Notes under the pieces: model-generated
Databases searched by the model: none
What the model saw: the letters and a program-made list of their open reading frames with translations, nothing else
What the model was told of the DNA's origin: nothing
Source of the DNA: an uncultured Candidatus Actinomarina sp.
GTDB lineage: Bacteria > Actinomycetota > Acidimicrobiia > Actinomarinales > Actinomarinaceae
Reading direction: 5' to 3'
Assembly (NCBI GenBank): GCA_902555055.1
Contig: CACDQN010000005.1
Coordinates: 1 to 62,226, forward strand
DNA length: 62,226 nucleotides
Shown here: piece by piece, positions 16,713 to 24,779 of the stretch
How positions within the stretch are numbered: position 1 is the first letter of the stretch
How the letters are laid out: each line of letters starts with the position of its first letter
Translations under genes and position numbers: made by a program

Positions 16713-17497
16713 GACAACCACCTCTTCTTCCTTTTATAATGCTTAACATCTTTAAATGATTTTCTTTTTGTTCCTTCCGGATTTAGTCCTAAGTAAAACT
16801 CGCGAACATCTTCATCTTTTAGTAAAACTTCACTTGGGTTATCCATAACAACATTTCCAGTCTCCATAATATATCCATGATCAGAAACGTTTAAAGCCAT
16901 ATTCGCATTTTGTTCAACTAGCAGGACCGTAACACCCTGTTCATTAATTTCTTTTATTAAATCTGCTATTTGATCAACTAATTTTGGTGCTAAACCTAAG
17001 CTTGGTTCATCTAATAAGAGATATGAAGGATCTGACATTAAAGCTCTTCCTATTGCTAACATTTGTTGTTCCCCTCCAGATAAATAACCAGCTTCACCTT
17101 TAGACCTCTGTTTTAATATTGGAAACATATCTAACACTTTTTCAATATTTGATTGAATGTCTTGGCTATTTGTATGACCTCCTAATCTTAAATTTTCAAC
17201 AACAGTTAATTCAGAAAAAATTCTTCTTCCTTCTAGCACTTGGGCTATACCTTTTTCAACAATCTTTGAAGGATTGAAATTTGTGATATCTTCACCATCA
17301 ACAGATATTGTGCCTTTAGTTATATCTCCATTTTGTATATCTAATAAACCAGTTATTGAGCGAATTACAGTTGTTTTACCAGAGCCATTACTTCCTAATA
17401 ACGAAACGATTTTACCCTTAGGTATTTCAAAAGATACTCCCCTTAACACTAGGATTACATCCTGGTACACAACTTCTAAATTTTGAACAGATAACAT
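16709..17497 (-). CDS. livF: LIV-type ABC transporter ATPase LivF
   Basis: A 262-residue ABC ATPase. Walker A is GSNGSGKTT (35-43), the LivF-type signature is YLSGGEQQMLAIGRAL, Walker B is LLLDEPSLGLAP, and the H-loop is LLVEQNANMAL. It is the first gene of the operon livF-livG-ligase-livH-livM-binding protein. The 30 C-terminal residues are very basic (KRKSFKDVKHYKRKKRWLS), an unusual tail. Confidence 0.92.
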   Translation of the reverse strand: MLSVQNLEVVYQDVILVLRGVSFEIPKGKIVSLLGSNGSGKTTVIRSITGLLDIQNGDITKGTISVDGEDITNFNPSKIVEKGIAQVLEGRRIFSELTVVENLRLGGHTNSQDIQSNIEKVLDMFPILKQRSKGEAGYLSGGEQQMLAIGRALMSDPSYLLLDEPSLGLAPKLVDQIADLIKEINEQGVTVLLVEQNANMALNVSDHGYIMETGNVVMDNPSEVLLKDEDVREFYLGLNPEGTKRKSFKDVKHYKRKKRWLS

Positions 17498-17617
17498 TTA
17501 CGTACTCACTTTAAGGAATCCGGAAATAATTTTCAACTTATAGGGAATTTTATGTAATAAAGTATGAAACCTTTCAAAAAATTTGATTTGAAATATTGGT
17601 TACAATTAACCTCTATT

Positions 17618-17632
17618 TAATATAGATACATG
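17618..17632 (+). promoter_or_regulatory. Leaderless promoter of htrA
   Basis: TAATAT (17618-17623) lies exactly 6 bases before the ATG at 17630. A TTGGTT 16 bases upstream could be the -35. No Shine-Dalgarno is present. The 132-base gap between livF and htrA otherwise shows nothing recognisable. Confidence 0.5.
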
Positions 17633-18838
17633 GAAAAAGATAACTACTCTCAACAAGAGCTCTTTGAACAGAAAAAATATATTTCTGATTTAATTGAAGA
17701 AAAGTCTGAAAAGAAAAAAAGTTCATTGAATTTAATTATTGGCTCTTCTCTCTTGTCTAGTGGCATAATTTTATCTTTCTTATTTTTATTTGGCATATTT
17801 GATGAAGAAGAAATTGTCCTTCCTGAACCGATAACAATTACAGAAACTGTTAAAGAAAAAGAACTTGTAATGCCAAGAGTTGATTCAACAGAAGTTGTTT
17901 CAATTGCAGAATTGGCAACAAAAACAATAGTACAAGTTCAAGTTGGAACTCTTTCTGAAGATGGCGAGTTCTTTTCTGCTGGAGGTGGCTCAGGTGTGGT
18001 TATATCTGACGAAGGTTTAATAATGACTAATCATCATGTTATTGATAATTCAACAGAAGTTCGAGTTATATTCGAAGATGGAAGGTTATATGAAGCAACA
18101 ATTATTGGATCTGATAAGTTAACTGATATTGGATTAATAAAAATTAATGCATCCAATCTTATTCCCATTGCAATTGGTAATAGTGACAAAATGCTAGTTG
18201 GAGATTTAGCAGTCGCAATTGGACATCCTTTGACTCTAGGTGCTGCTCCAACTGTAACTACAGGGGTGGTTTCTGCACTTGAGAGGCGTCTTGATGTTGG
18301 GGGTGACACAATGGGTTCAGCAGTTACATTATTTGGATTAATGCAAACTGATGCTCCAATAACAAGGGGTTCAAGTGGTGGAGCTTTAATAAATAAAAAC
18401 GGTGAACTTATAGGAATCACAACTGCAATTGCTACCGCAGATGTGGGAGCTGAAGGACTTGGGTTTGCTGTACCTATAAACTTAGCATTAGGTATTGCTG
18501 AAGATTTAATTAGTGATGGAAAAATTTTACATGCCTTCCTAGGGATATTAGGCGCACAACATTTTGAAACTGCTGCTGATGGTGCAAGAGTCTTCTCTGG
18601 TGTGTATATACAAGAATTGTATGGTCCCGGAGGAGAAATATTTGCTATAGGTAAAGCTGGAGCACTTCCTGGTGATGTAATTAAAACAATTAATGGCGAA
18701 AGTGTAAAAACACTAGACGGCCTCATAACTATATTACGTACTAAAAGAGCGGGTGATCAAGTTGAGATTCAAATAATGAGAGATGCTCAAGCAATTACTT
18801 TAGTTTTCCAGTTAGATTTACGACCCTCTGATGTTTAA
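17630..18838 (+). CDS. HtrA/DegP-like serine protease, membrane-anchored
   Basis: A 402-residue protein with a charged cytoplasmic N-terminus (1-32), a membrane anchor (about 36-56), a trypsin-like domain and a C-terminal PDZ domain (about 300-395). The catalytic triad is visible as His136 (MTNHHVID), Asp166 (LTDIGLIKI) and Ser249 (TRGSSGGAL). It should cleave or refold damaged proteins outside the membrane. The stop TAA overlaps the ATG of the next gene. Confidence 0.92.
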   Translation: MEKDNYSQQELFEQKKYISDLIEEKSEKKKSSLNLIIGSSLLSSGIILSFLFLFGIFDEEEIVLPEPITITETVKEKELVMPRVDSTEVVSIAELATKTIVQVQVGTLSEDGEFFSAGGGSGVVISDEGLIMTNHHVIDNSTEVRVIFEDGRLYEATIIGSDKLTDIGLIKINASNLIPIAIGNSDKMLVGDLAVAIGHPLTLGAAPTVTTGVVSALERRLDVGGDTMGSAVTLFGLMQTDAPITRGSSGGALINKNGELIGITTAIATADVGAEGLGFAVPINLALGIAEDLISDGKILHAFLGILGAQHFETAADGARVFSGVYIQELYGPGGEIFAIGKAGALPGDVIKTINGESVKTLDGLITILRTKRAGDQVEIQIMRDAQAITLVFQLDLRPSDV

Positions 18839-19878
18839 TGTCTGACGATATCTTCTCACAACTTTTTAATTTATTTAACAGTGACGATGAGAATGTAAAC
18901 TGGAAGCTTGCAGAACAAATCAACAATCATATTAATAAAGAAAGCCAAACTGACTATCTCTTATCAAATCAAGACTTAAACTATCAAGAAATTTTCAGAG
19001 TTATTCAACTAAGTGAGGAAAGTCAGGGAGATTTAAAGGATTCACCTAAAGAAATTTCAATGCTAGATTCAAAAGATTATGGTCTTTGGTTTTTGAACTC
19101 AATTAAACATTTTGACTTTAGCAATCTACAGATGATTGATACTAACACATTAGGATTAGCTGGAAATCAATCTTCATTAATAGGAATGCAATTAGGAAAT
19201 ATTGCAGGTTTTTTGAGCAAGAATACCTGGGGACTTAGTCACTTTGGAATTATTCTTCCAAAAAATGATAAGTTAGCAATAAACAAAAAAAACTTTGACT
19301 TACGTGTAGAGCAATTTGAAATCGATGATAAAGAAGCAACAATGGCTCTAATTCTATTAGAATTTGTTGCACTATCTCTAGGAAAGTACTCTGCTCCTTT
19401 CTCATATGTTGTTGAGCAAATGAGAAAAAGCAACGAGGAGCTTCTTAATCAAATAAAAGATATTGAACCAAATTTTGATGCTACAAATTTTTCAAATCCT
19501 GAAGAGCTTATGCAAAATATTCCGCAGCTTAACAACTTTGATATGGAATCTATCTTAGATGTAATATTTGCACCTTTAAGTTTTTATAGATCAGTAATAA
19601 AATTTTTAGCAAAAAATATTCTTAATATCATTGACGAAAGTGTAATTGATCTTGTAATGGATTTAGGTCTAGTTTCTAATCAAGGCCCTACCAGTGATTT
19701 TGAATTAAAAATTTCAAAATACGATGATGCTTCAGATGGATTCATTAAATTTTTAAATAATTCATCAAATCAATTATCACTGCTTGAAATTATTTCGGAT
19801 CAACATTTAATACCATCACTTGATGAGCTTAATGACCCAATATCATGGGCTGCAAGAACTTCTTTACCGCCTATTTAA
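18838..19878 (+). CDS. DUF2342-like protein lacking the zinc-protease motif
   Basis: A 346-residue soluble protein. The N-terminal VNWKLAEQIN and the segment SSLIGMQLGNIAGFLSKNTWG (113-133) resemble the actinobacterial DUF2342 family, often called zinc-dependent metalloprotease. Where that family has its HExxH helix this protein reads LLEFVALSLG (173-182), so the metal ligands are gone and it is probably not an active protease. It is translationally coupled to htrA. In Mycobacterium the DUF2342 gene (Rv3195) adjoins UPF0182 and YlbL genes, which lie nearby here and support the call. Confidence 0.55.
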   Translation: MSDDIFSQLFNLFNSDDENVNWKLAEQINNHINKESQTDYLLSNQDLNYQEIFRVIQLSEESQGDLKDSPKEISMLDSKDYGLWFLNSIKHFDFSNLQMIDTNTLGLAGNQSSLIGMQLGNIAGFLSKNTWGLSHFGIILPKNDKLAINKKNFDLRVEQFEIDDKEATMALILLEFVALSLGKYSAPFSYVVEQMRKSNEELLNQIKDIEPNFDATNFSNPEELMQNIPQLNNFDMESILDVIFAPLSFYRSVIKFLAKNILNIIDESVIDLVMDLGLVSNQGPTSDFELKISKYDDASDGFIKFLNNSSNQLSLLEIISDQHLIPSLDELNDPISWAARTSLPPI

Positions 19879-19921
19879 TTCAAACTTCGCTATTATATAT
19901 TTATTAAGAAAGGACTAAATT

Positions 19922-20377
19922 ATGTCATTGAATATTGGAGATAAAATACCAGAATTTGAGCTGTACAATCATGATAAAACGAAACATAGCAATGAAGATT
20001 ACCTCGGTCAAAAAACAATGTTTGTTTTTATGCCATTTCCCTTCAGCAGTGTTTGTGACAAAGAAATTTGCGAACTTAGAGATTATCAAGAATCATTTAC
20101 TAAAGAAGAAACCAACACTGTGTTAATTACTGTTGGTGCGAGTCCGACTAATAGAGCCTGGTCTGAACACTATAAAATTGAATTTCCAATTCTATCTGAC
20201 TTTTGGCCTCATGGTGAAGTTGCTAAGAAGTTCGGATGCTTTCATGATGTAGCTGGTATTTCTTTGAGGTATACATATATTACCAATGAAGAAAATGTTA
20301 TAACTGAAATTATTAAGAGTGACGAAATAGGTGTTGAAAGAGATTTCAGTGAATATTCAGAAAGTTTCGGTATTTAA
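19922..20377 (+). CDS. AhpE/Bcp-like peroxiredoxin
   Basis: A 151-residue thioredoxin-fold peroxidase. The peroxidatic motif is PFPFSSVCDKEICELRD, with Cys45 as the attacking cysteine and Cys50 five residues later as a possible partner. It reduces hydroperoxides in the cytoplasm. A clear ribosome-binding site (AAAGGA) precedes the ATG. The 3' end overlaps the convergent whiB gene by four bases. Confidence 0.88.
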   Translation: MSLNIGDKIPEFELYNHDKTKHSNEDYLGQKTMFVFMPFPFSSVCDKEICELRDYQESFTKEETNTVLITVGASPTNRAWSEHYKIEFPILSDFWPHGEVAKKFGCFHDVAGISLRYTYITNEENVITEIIKSDEIGVERDFSEYSESFGI

Positions 20378-20655
20378 CCTACATCCCTTATATCAAATTC
20401 AGCAGCTCTTTGTCTCTTGATTCGTCTTCTTTCTCTTTCAGAAAGTCCACCCCATATACCAAACTTTTCTGAATTTTCCACGGCATATTCAAGACATTGG
20501 TCTTGCACTGTACATGCTCTACATATTGCTTTAGCTTTACGAGTAGAAGCTCCTCTTTCAGGAAAAAATAAATCTGCATCTGCCCCTTTACAATTTGCCT
20601 CTTCTGTCCATGATGGCATTCCGCCGATTAGCTCTTCTACAATTGATTTTTCCAC
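20374..20655 (-). CDS. whiB: WhiB-family Fe-S transcription factor
   Basis: A 93-residue protein with the four conserved cysteines of Wbl proteins (22, 45, 48 and 54), which bind a [4Fe-4S] cluster. It has the GIWGG turn (66-70) and a basic C-terminus (RERRRIKRQR) for DNA binding. WhiB proteins occur in Actinobacteria and their phages, so this is the strongest taxonomic marker in the window. It most resembles WhiB1/WhiB2-type regulators. The start is GTG 20655 with GGAG upstream. Confidence 0.96.
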   Translation of the reverse strand: MEKSIVEELIGGMPSWTEEANCKGADADLFFPERGASTRKAKAICRACTVQDQCLEYAVENSEKFGIWGGLSERERRRIKRQRAAEFDIRDVG

Positions 20656-20670
20656 CCGTACTCCTTATTG

Positions 20671-20715
20671 TAAATTACATATGTGTAATTTATAACGACT
20701 CCTCTCAATTGTCAA
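20671..20715 (-). promoter_or_regulatory. whiB promoter with overlapping inverted repeat
   Basis: On the minus strand TTGACA (20715-20710) and TAAATT (20692-20687) are spaced by exactly 17 bases. The -10 is the outer half of a perfect inverted repeat, TAAATTACA-N4-TGTAATTTA (20671-20692), just upstream of the GGAG site. A protein bound to the repeat would block transcription start, so it is a good operator candidate, possibly for autoregulation. Confidence 0.6.
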
Positions 20716-20771
20716 GGGGTGAATTATCTAATTAATTTAGAGTTATTTTTTGAATGTAGGATAATTAAATA

Positions 20772-21230
20772 ATGCAAAATCAAAATATGGTTTCTACTGG
20801 TTCAGTTTATAAAGGTAGAACAGGTATGTGGCTTTATTTGTTTCATCGTATAACTGGTGTTGCGTTATTTGGATATTTACTACTCCACATAATTTCAACT
20901 GCATTAATCCTCGCAGGGCCCGAAATTTATGAAGGGGCAGAAGCAATTTATAAAAACTTTTATTTCAGACTAGGTGAGGTTGGTTTGATGGCAGCTGTGT
21001 TAGCTCATGCCATAAATGGTCTTCGTATTATTACTGTGGATCTATGGAGCAAAGGTTCTAATTACCAAAAAAGTTTAAACATTGCAGCACTTCTTATCTT
21101 TGTAGGTATTTTTGTTCCTACAACATATCAAATGATTACCTCTTATTTTGATATTTGCATTGAAAAAAGTTCAGCTGGAACCACCATTGTTGATTGCATG
21201 ATAAGACCTTTACCAGATTGGAAATCGTAA
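20772..21230 (+). CDS. sdhC: Succinate dehydrogenase cytochrome b subunit SdhC
   Basis: A 152-residue protein with three membrane helices. The WLYLFHRITGVALFGYLLLHI segment holds the conserved Ser/His-Arg quinone-site region and a candidate haem-ligating His. It anchors SdhAB to the membrane and passes electrons to quinone. It is the first gene of sdhCDAB. AGGA and a TAGGAT box lie upstream in the 116-base gap to whiB. Its TAA overlaps the next ATG. Confidence 0.9.
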   Translation: MQNQNMVSTGSVYKGRTGMWLYLFHRITGVALFGYLLLHIISTALILAGPEIYEGAEAIYKNFYFRLGEVGLMAAVLAHAINGLRIITVDLWSKGSNYQKSLNIAALLIFVGIFVPTTYQMITSYFDICIEKSSAGTTIVDCMIRPLPDWKS

Positions 21231-21628
21231 TGAAAAGTATATCAAGAACTGATTGGGGTAGACGACAACCTCCTATTGGTGGTAGTAATTTTGAATTATA
21301 TGCTTGGTTTTTTATGAGAGTGAGTGGTTTATTTTTGGTCCTTTTAGCTGCAGGTCATATGTTTATAATGCATGTGTTTAATGACACGCTTAATTTAGAT
21401 TATGAATTTGTTGCAGCAAGATGGGATACCCCATACTGGAGAACTTTCGATTGGCTTTTATTAGCACTAAGTATTCTTCATGGAACTAATGGTTTAAGAA
21501 TTGTAATGCATGACAATATTGCAAATAAGCTCTACAGACAAGTTGCTTTGTATAGTTTGTATTTTATCTCTTCTGCATTTTTCATATTAGGTACATACGT
21601 TCTGATAGCATTTGTGAGTGAAGCATGA
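21230..21628 (+). CDS. sdhD: Succinate dehydrogenase membrane anchor SdhD
   Basis: A 132-residue membrane protein with three hydrophobic helices (FFMRVSGLFLVLLAAGHMFI; WLLLALSILHGTNGLRIVMHD; SLYFISSAFFILGTYVLI). It pairs with SdhC. The start is ATG 21230, overlapping the sdhC stop (TAATG). A longer upstream frame inside sdhC was rejected. It ends in an ATGA overlap with sdhA. Confidence 0.88.
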   Translation: MKSISRTDWGRRQPPIGGSNFELYAWFFMRVSGLFLVLLAAGHMFIMHVFNDTLNLDYEFVAARWDTPYWRTFDWLLLALSILHGTNGLRIVMHDNIANKLYRQVALYSLYFISSAFFILGTYVLIAFVSEA

Positions 21629-23367
21629 AGATTATAAGACATTCTTTTGACGGAGTAATTGTCGGGGCAGGTGGAGCTGGGCTAAGAGCGGCTATTGAAG
21701 CTGCTCCCCATATGAAACTAGCTGTAATAACTAAACTATATCCAACACGATCTCATACAGGAGCTGCTCAAGGTGGTATGAGTGCAGCACTAGCAAATGT
21801 TGAAGAAGATAATTGGAATTGGCACGCCTTTGATACAGTAAAAGGCTCCGATTATCTCGCAGATCAGCCAGCAGTTGACATCCTGTGTAAGGAAGCTATT
21901 GACTCAGTAGTTGAGTTAGAACATTGGGGATTACCATTTAGCAGATTAGAGAATGGGAAAATAGCACAAAGAAGATTTGGTGGCCATACTGTAAAAGAAG
22001 GTGAAGCACCAGCATTTCGAGCCTGCTATGCAGCTGATAGAACTGGTCATATGATTCTCCAAACCCTTTATCAGAAATGTGTTTCTATGGGTGTAACTTT
22101 TTTTGATGAATTTCAAGTATTAGATATAAAAATTGATGATGGTGTCTGCAAAGGTGTTGTAGCATATGAGATTGCAACAGGAGATATTCATATATTTGAA
22201 GCAAGGGCTGTAACTTTTGCGACTGGTGGATTTGGTAAAATTTATAAAGTAAGTTCAAATGCACACTCTTTAACTGGAGATGGTCCAGGAATTTTATATC
22301 AAAAAGGTATACCTCTTGAAGATATGGAATTTTATCAGTTTCATCCTACAGGTATTTATAGGCTTGGTATTTTACTTTCTGAGGCTGCAAGAGGAGAAGG
22401 TGGAATTTTAAGAAACAAAGATGGAGAAAGGTTTATGGAAAGATATGCTCCATCGATTAAAGACTTAGCTCCAAGAGATATGGTTTCTAGAGCCATTGCA
22501 ACAGAAATCAGTGAAGGAAACGGAGCTGGTCCTAATAATGATTTTGTATATTTAGATTTAACTCATCTTGGGGCTGAAACAATAAAGCAAAAACTTCCTG
22601 ATATTACCGATTTTGTTAGAACTTATGTGAAAATCGAACCAATTGATGAACCAATTCCTGTTCAACCAACTGCACACTATGCAATGGGAGGAATTCCGAC
22701 TGATGTAGATGCAAGGGTGCTTAGCGACGCTCAAGGAAGTATATTGCCTGGAGTTTACTCTGCTGGTGAATCAGCATGCGTCAGCGTACATGGAGCTAAT
22801 AGACTTGGAACTAATTCACTATTAGACATAGTCGTATTTGGAAAAAGAGCCGGTCAAAGTATGGTTGATTATGTATCAAGTACTAAACCCTACTCGCTTT
22901 CAGATAATGCTGCAGAAGACCTTAAAAATAAAATTGTAAATTTTATGGAAAAAGAGCATGATCCTAATTTCTCAGTCCCAAAAATAAGAGAAGAACTGCA
23001 AGACTCTATGGAAGAAAATGCAAAAATATTTAGATCTGATGAAACACTAACAGAACAGACTAAAATCCTTTCTGATCTGAGAGATCGTTATGATAATATA
23101 ACAATTTCTGATAAAGGCAAAGTTTTTAATACTGAGTTATTAGAAGCGATTGAACTTGAATATTTACTTGATATGTCAGATACCACTGTTGCAAGTGCTC
23201 AAGCAAGAAAAGAAAGTAGAGGGGCACATTCTAGAGTCGACCATGTTGAAAGAGATGATCAAAATTGGCTTAAACATTCCTTTGCGTTCAAAAATGGAGA
23301 TTCAGTTAAACTAGATTATAAAGATGTTGAACTTGGTAATTATGAACCTAAAGAGAGAAAGTATTAA
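21625..23367 (+). CDS. sdhA: Succinate dehydrogenase flavoprotein SdhA
   Basis: A 580-residue FAD subunit that oxidises succinate to fumarate. It shows GAGGAGLRAA for FAD, RSHTGAAQGG with the His that links FAD covalently (about 44), the substrate loop QFHPTG, and HYAMGGI plus VHGANRLGTNSLLD near the active site. Start and stop overlap neighbouring genes (ATGA and TAATG), so the operon is translated in a coupled way. Confidence 0.97.
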   Translation: MKIIRHSFDGVIVGAGGAGLRAAIEAAPHMKLAVITKLYPTRSHTGAAQGGMSAALANVEEDNWNWHAFDTVKGSDYLADQPAVDILCKEAIDSVVELEHWGLPFSRLENGKIAQRRFGGHTVKEGEAPAFRACYAADRTGHMILQTLYQKCVSMGVTFFDEFQVLDIKIDDGVCKGVVAYEIATGDIHIFEARAVTFATGGFGKIYKVSSNAHSLTGDGPGILYQKGIPLEDMEFYQFHPTGIYRLGILLSEAARGEGGILRNKDGERFMERYAPSIKDLAPRDMVSRAIATEISEGNGAGPNNDFVYLDLTHLGAETIKQKLPDITDFVRTYVKIEPIDEPIPVQPTAHYAMGGIPTDVDARVLSDAQGSILPGVYSAGESACVSVHGANRLGTNSLLDIVVFGKRAGQSMVDYVSSTKPYSLSDNAAEDLKNKIVNFMEKEHDPNFSVPKIREELQDSMEENAKIFRSDETLTEQTKILSDLRDRYDNITISDKGKVFNTELLEAIELEYLLDMSDTTVASAQARKESRGAHSRVDHVERDDQNWLKHSFAFKNGDSVKLDYKDVELGNYEPKERKY

Positions 23368-24062
23368 TGGATATTAATCTCAAAATTCTAAGATATAACC
23401 CTGAGACTGACAGAAAAGGTCATTGGGAAGAGTATTCACTTGATGCTGATCCAGATGAAAGAATTTTAGATTTATTACATAAGGTAAAGTGGTTCGATGA
23501 TGGCAGCTTAGCATTTAGGAGATCATGTGCCCATGGTGTTTGTGGTTCTGATGCGATGGTTGTAAATGGAGAAAATATGCTAGCTTGCCAAGTTTTAGTT
23601 AAAGAAGTAAGCAATCCTATCAAAATAGAACCAATTAGAGGATTGCCTGTTATAAAAGATTTAGTTGTAAATATGGATTCGTTTTTTGATTCTTACAAAA
23701 AAGTTATGCCATATCTTATCAATGAAGAAGAACCGGGTGAACGAGAAAGGCTCCAGTCGCCTGAAGACCGTGACCGTTTTGAAGATACTACGAAGTGCAT
23801 CCTCTGTGCAGCATGTACCACTAGTTGCCCTGTGTTCTGGACAGCTGATACCTACGTTGGACCTGCAGCAATAGTAAATGCACACAGATTTGTATTTGAT
23901 TCACGAGATAATGCATCAAAACAGAGACTAGAAATATTGAAAGATGTTAATGGTGCATTTAGATGTCGAACTGCATTCAATTGTACAACTGCATGCCCTA
24001 GGGGAATACAGGTTACAAAAGCAATTGAAGATGTTAAACGAGAAACTTTAACAATTAATTGA
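23367..24062 (+). CDS. sdhB: Succinate dehydrogenase iron-sulfur subunit SdhB
   Basis: A 231-residue electron-transfer subunit. The [2Fe-2S] motif is RSCAHGVCGSD (54, 59) with Cys74, and Asp62 in the third ligand position, as in E. coli SdhB. The motifs CILCAACTTSCP and FRCRTAFNCTTACPRG supply the [4Fe-4S] and [3Fe-4S] ligands. Its stop overlaps a TTG start of the next small gene. Confidence 0.96.
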   Translation: MDINLKILRYNPETDRKGHWEEYSLDADPDERILDLLHKVKWFDDGSLAFRRSCAHGVCGSDAMVVNGENMLACQVLVKEVSNPIKIEPIRGLPVIKDLVVNMDSFFDSYKKVMPYLINEEEPGERERLQSPEDRDRFEDTTKCILCAACTTSCPVFWTADTYVGPAAIVNAHRFVFDSRDNASKQRLEILKDVNGAFRCRTAFNCTTACPRGIQVTKAIEDVKRETLTIN

Positions 24063-24331
24063 TAGAAAATCTACTTAAAAATTTTAAAGAAAAAATAACT
24101 GAAACAAATTTTAAAACAAAAGATGTGTATTTTTACTTTACAGATCTAGATGAAATGTATTCGTTAAACGAAATTGAAAAAAGTGAAAAAATAATAAAAA
24201 AAGATAGATATTTAATTTTTAAAATATCAAGTTTGGATTTATTAGAGATTGTAAATGGAAAAATTCATCCAGAAGACCTACTTTTTAATAAAAAAATTAA
24301 AATTTCAGGTGATATTAGTTTACTTTCATAA
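24059..24331 (+). CDS. SCP2-like small protein at the end of the sdh operon
   Basis: A 90-residue acidic and lysine-rich protein. The C-terminal half (DLLEIVNGKIHPEDLLFNKKIKISGDISLLS) looks like the core of an SCP-2 sterol/lipid-transfer domain, where D..E...G...P...L.....I.G is typical. The start is TTG overlapping the sdhB TGA (TTGA), the same coupling used elsewhere here. It could bind a lipid or acyl ligand. No link to succinate dehydrogenase is established. Confidence 0.5.
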   Translation: MIENLLKNFKEKITETNFKTKDVYFYFTDLDEMYSLNEIEKSEKIIKKDRYLIFKISSLDLLEIVNGKIHPEDLLFNKKIKISGDISLLS

Positions 24332-24344
24332 TTGATTTCAAAAG

Positions 24345-24368
24345 AAAAGACGGCAATTGCCGTCTTTT
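24345..24368. terminator. Bidirectional terminator between sdh operon and hup
   Basis: A perfect hairpin, AAAAGACGGC / GCCGTCTTTT, around AATT. It has A-runs on one flank and T-runs on the other, so it can stop transcription from both sides. It lies between the convergent sdh operon and the HU gene. Confidence 0.85.
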
Positions 24369-24387
24369 CAAATTAGTTAAAAGAACT

Positions 24388-24660
24388 TTAATTTAAAGCG
24401 TCTTTTAATCCTTTTGCAGCTTTAAAAGCTGGGGCATTTTTCGCAGCAATTTGGATTGTTTCACCTGTTGCTGGATTTCTACCTTGTCTTGCAGCCCTGT
24501 ATCTTGACTCAAAGTTACCAAAACCAGCGATACTTACTTTATCGCCATTTTTCATACCATTTGTTACGCCATTAAACACGGCTTCCACAGCTTTTTTAGC
24601 ATCAGTTTGTGACAACCCTACTTCTGCTGCAACAACGCTAGCTAATTGATCTTTATTCAT
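24388..24660 (-). CDS. hup: HU-type nucleoid DNA-binding protein
   Basis: A 90-residue histone-like protein with the HU signature GFGNFESRYRAARQGRNPATGETI (about 46-69), which forms the DNA-binding arm. It has no lysine/alanine-rich C-terminal tail, unlike mycobacterial HupB, so it is the short form. It compacts and bends DNA. The 119-base upstream gap is AT-rich and probably holds its promoter; no clear operator is visible. Confidence 0.95.
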   Translation of the reverse strand: MNKDQLASVVAAEVGLSQTDAKKAVEAVFNGVTNGMKNGDKVSIAGFGNFESRYRAARQGRNPATGETIQIAAKNAPAFKAAKGLKDALN

Positions 24661-24779
24661 AGCTGTTTAGCCTTTCTGTATTGAGTTTTTTTAAAAACTC
24701 CCTATAAGTATTATAGTTTTTTAATATGATTTGTCTTAATATACTAAATTTATTGATTTTTTTTTAAAAAAACCTGATT

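Noticed and set aside
21194-21229. Upstream extension of sdhD by 12 codons inside sdhC
   Set aside because: The TAATG overlap at 21230 gives a better start and the extra residues do not resemble SdhD.
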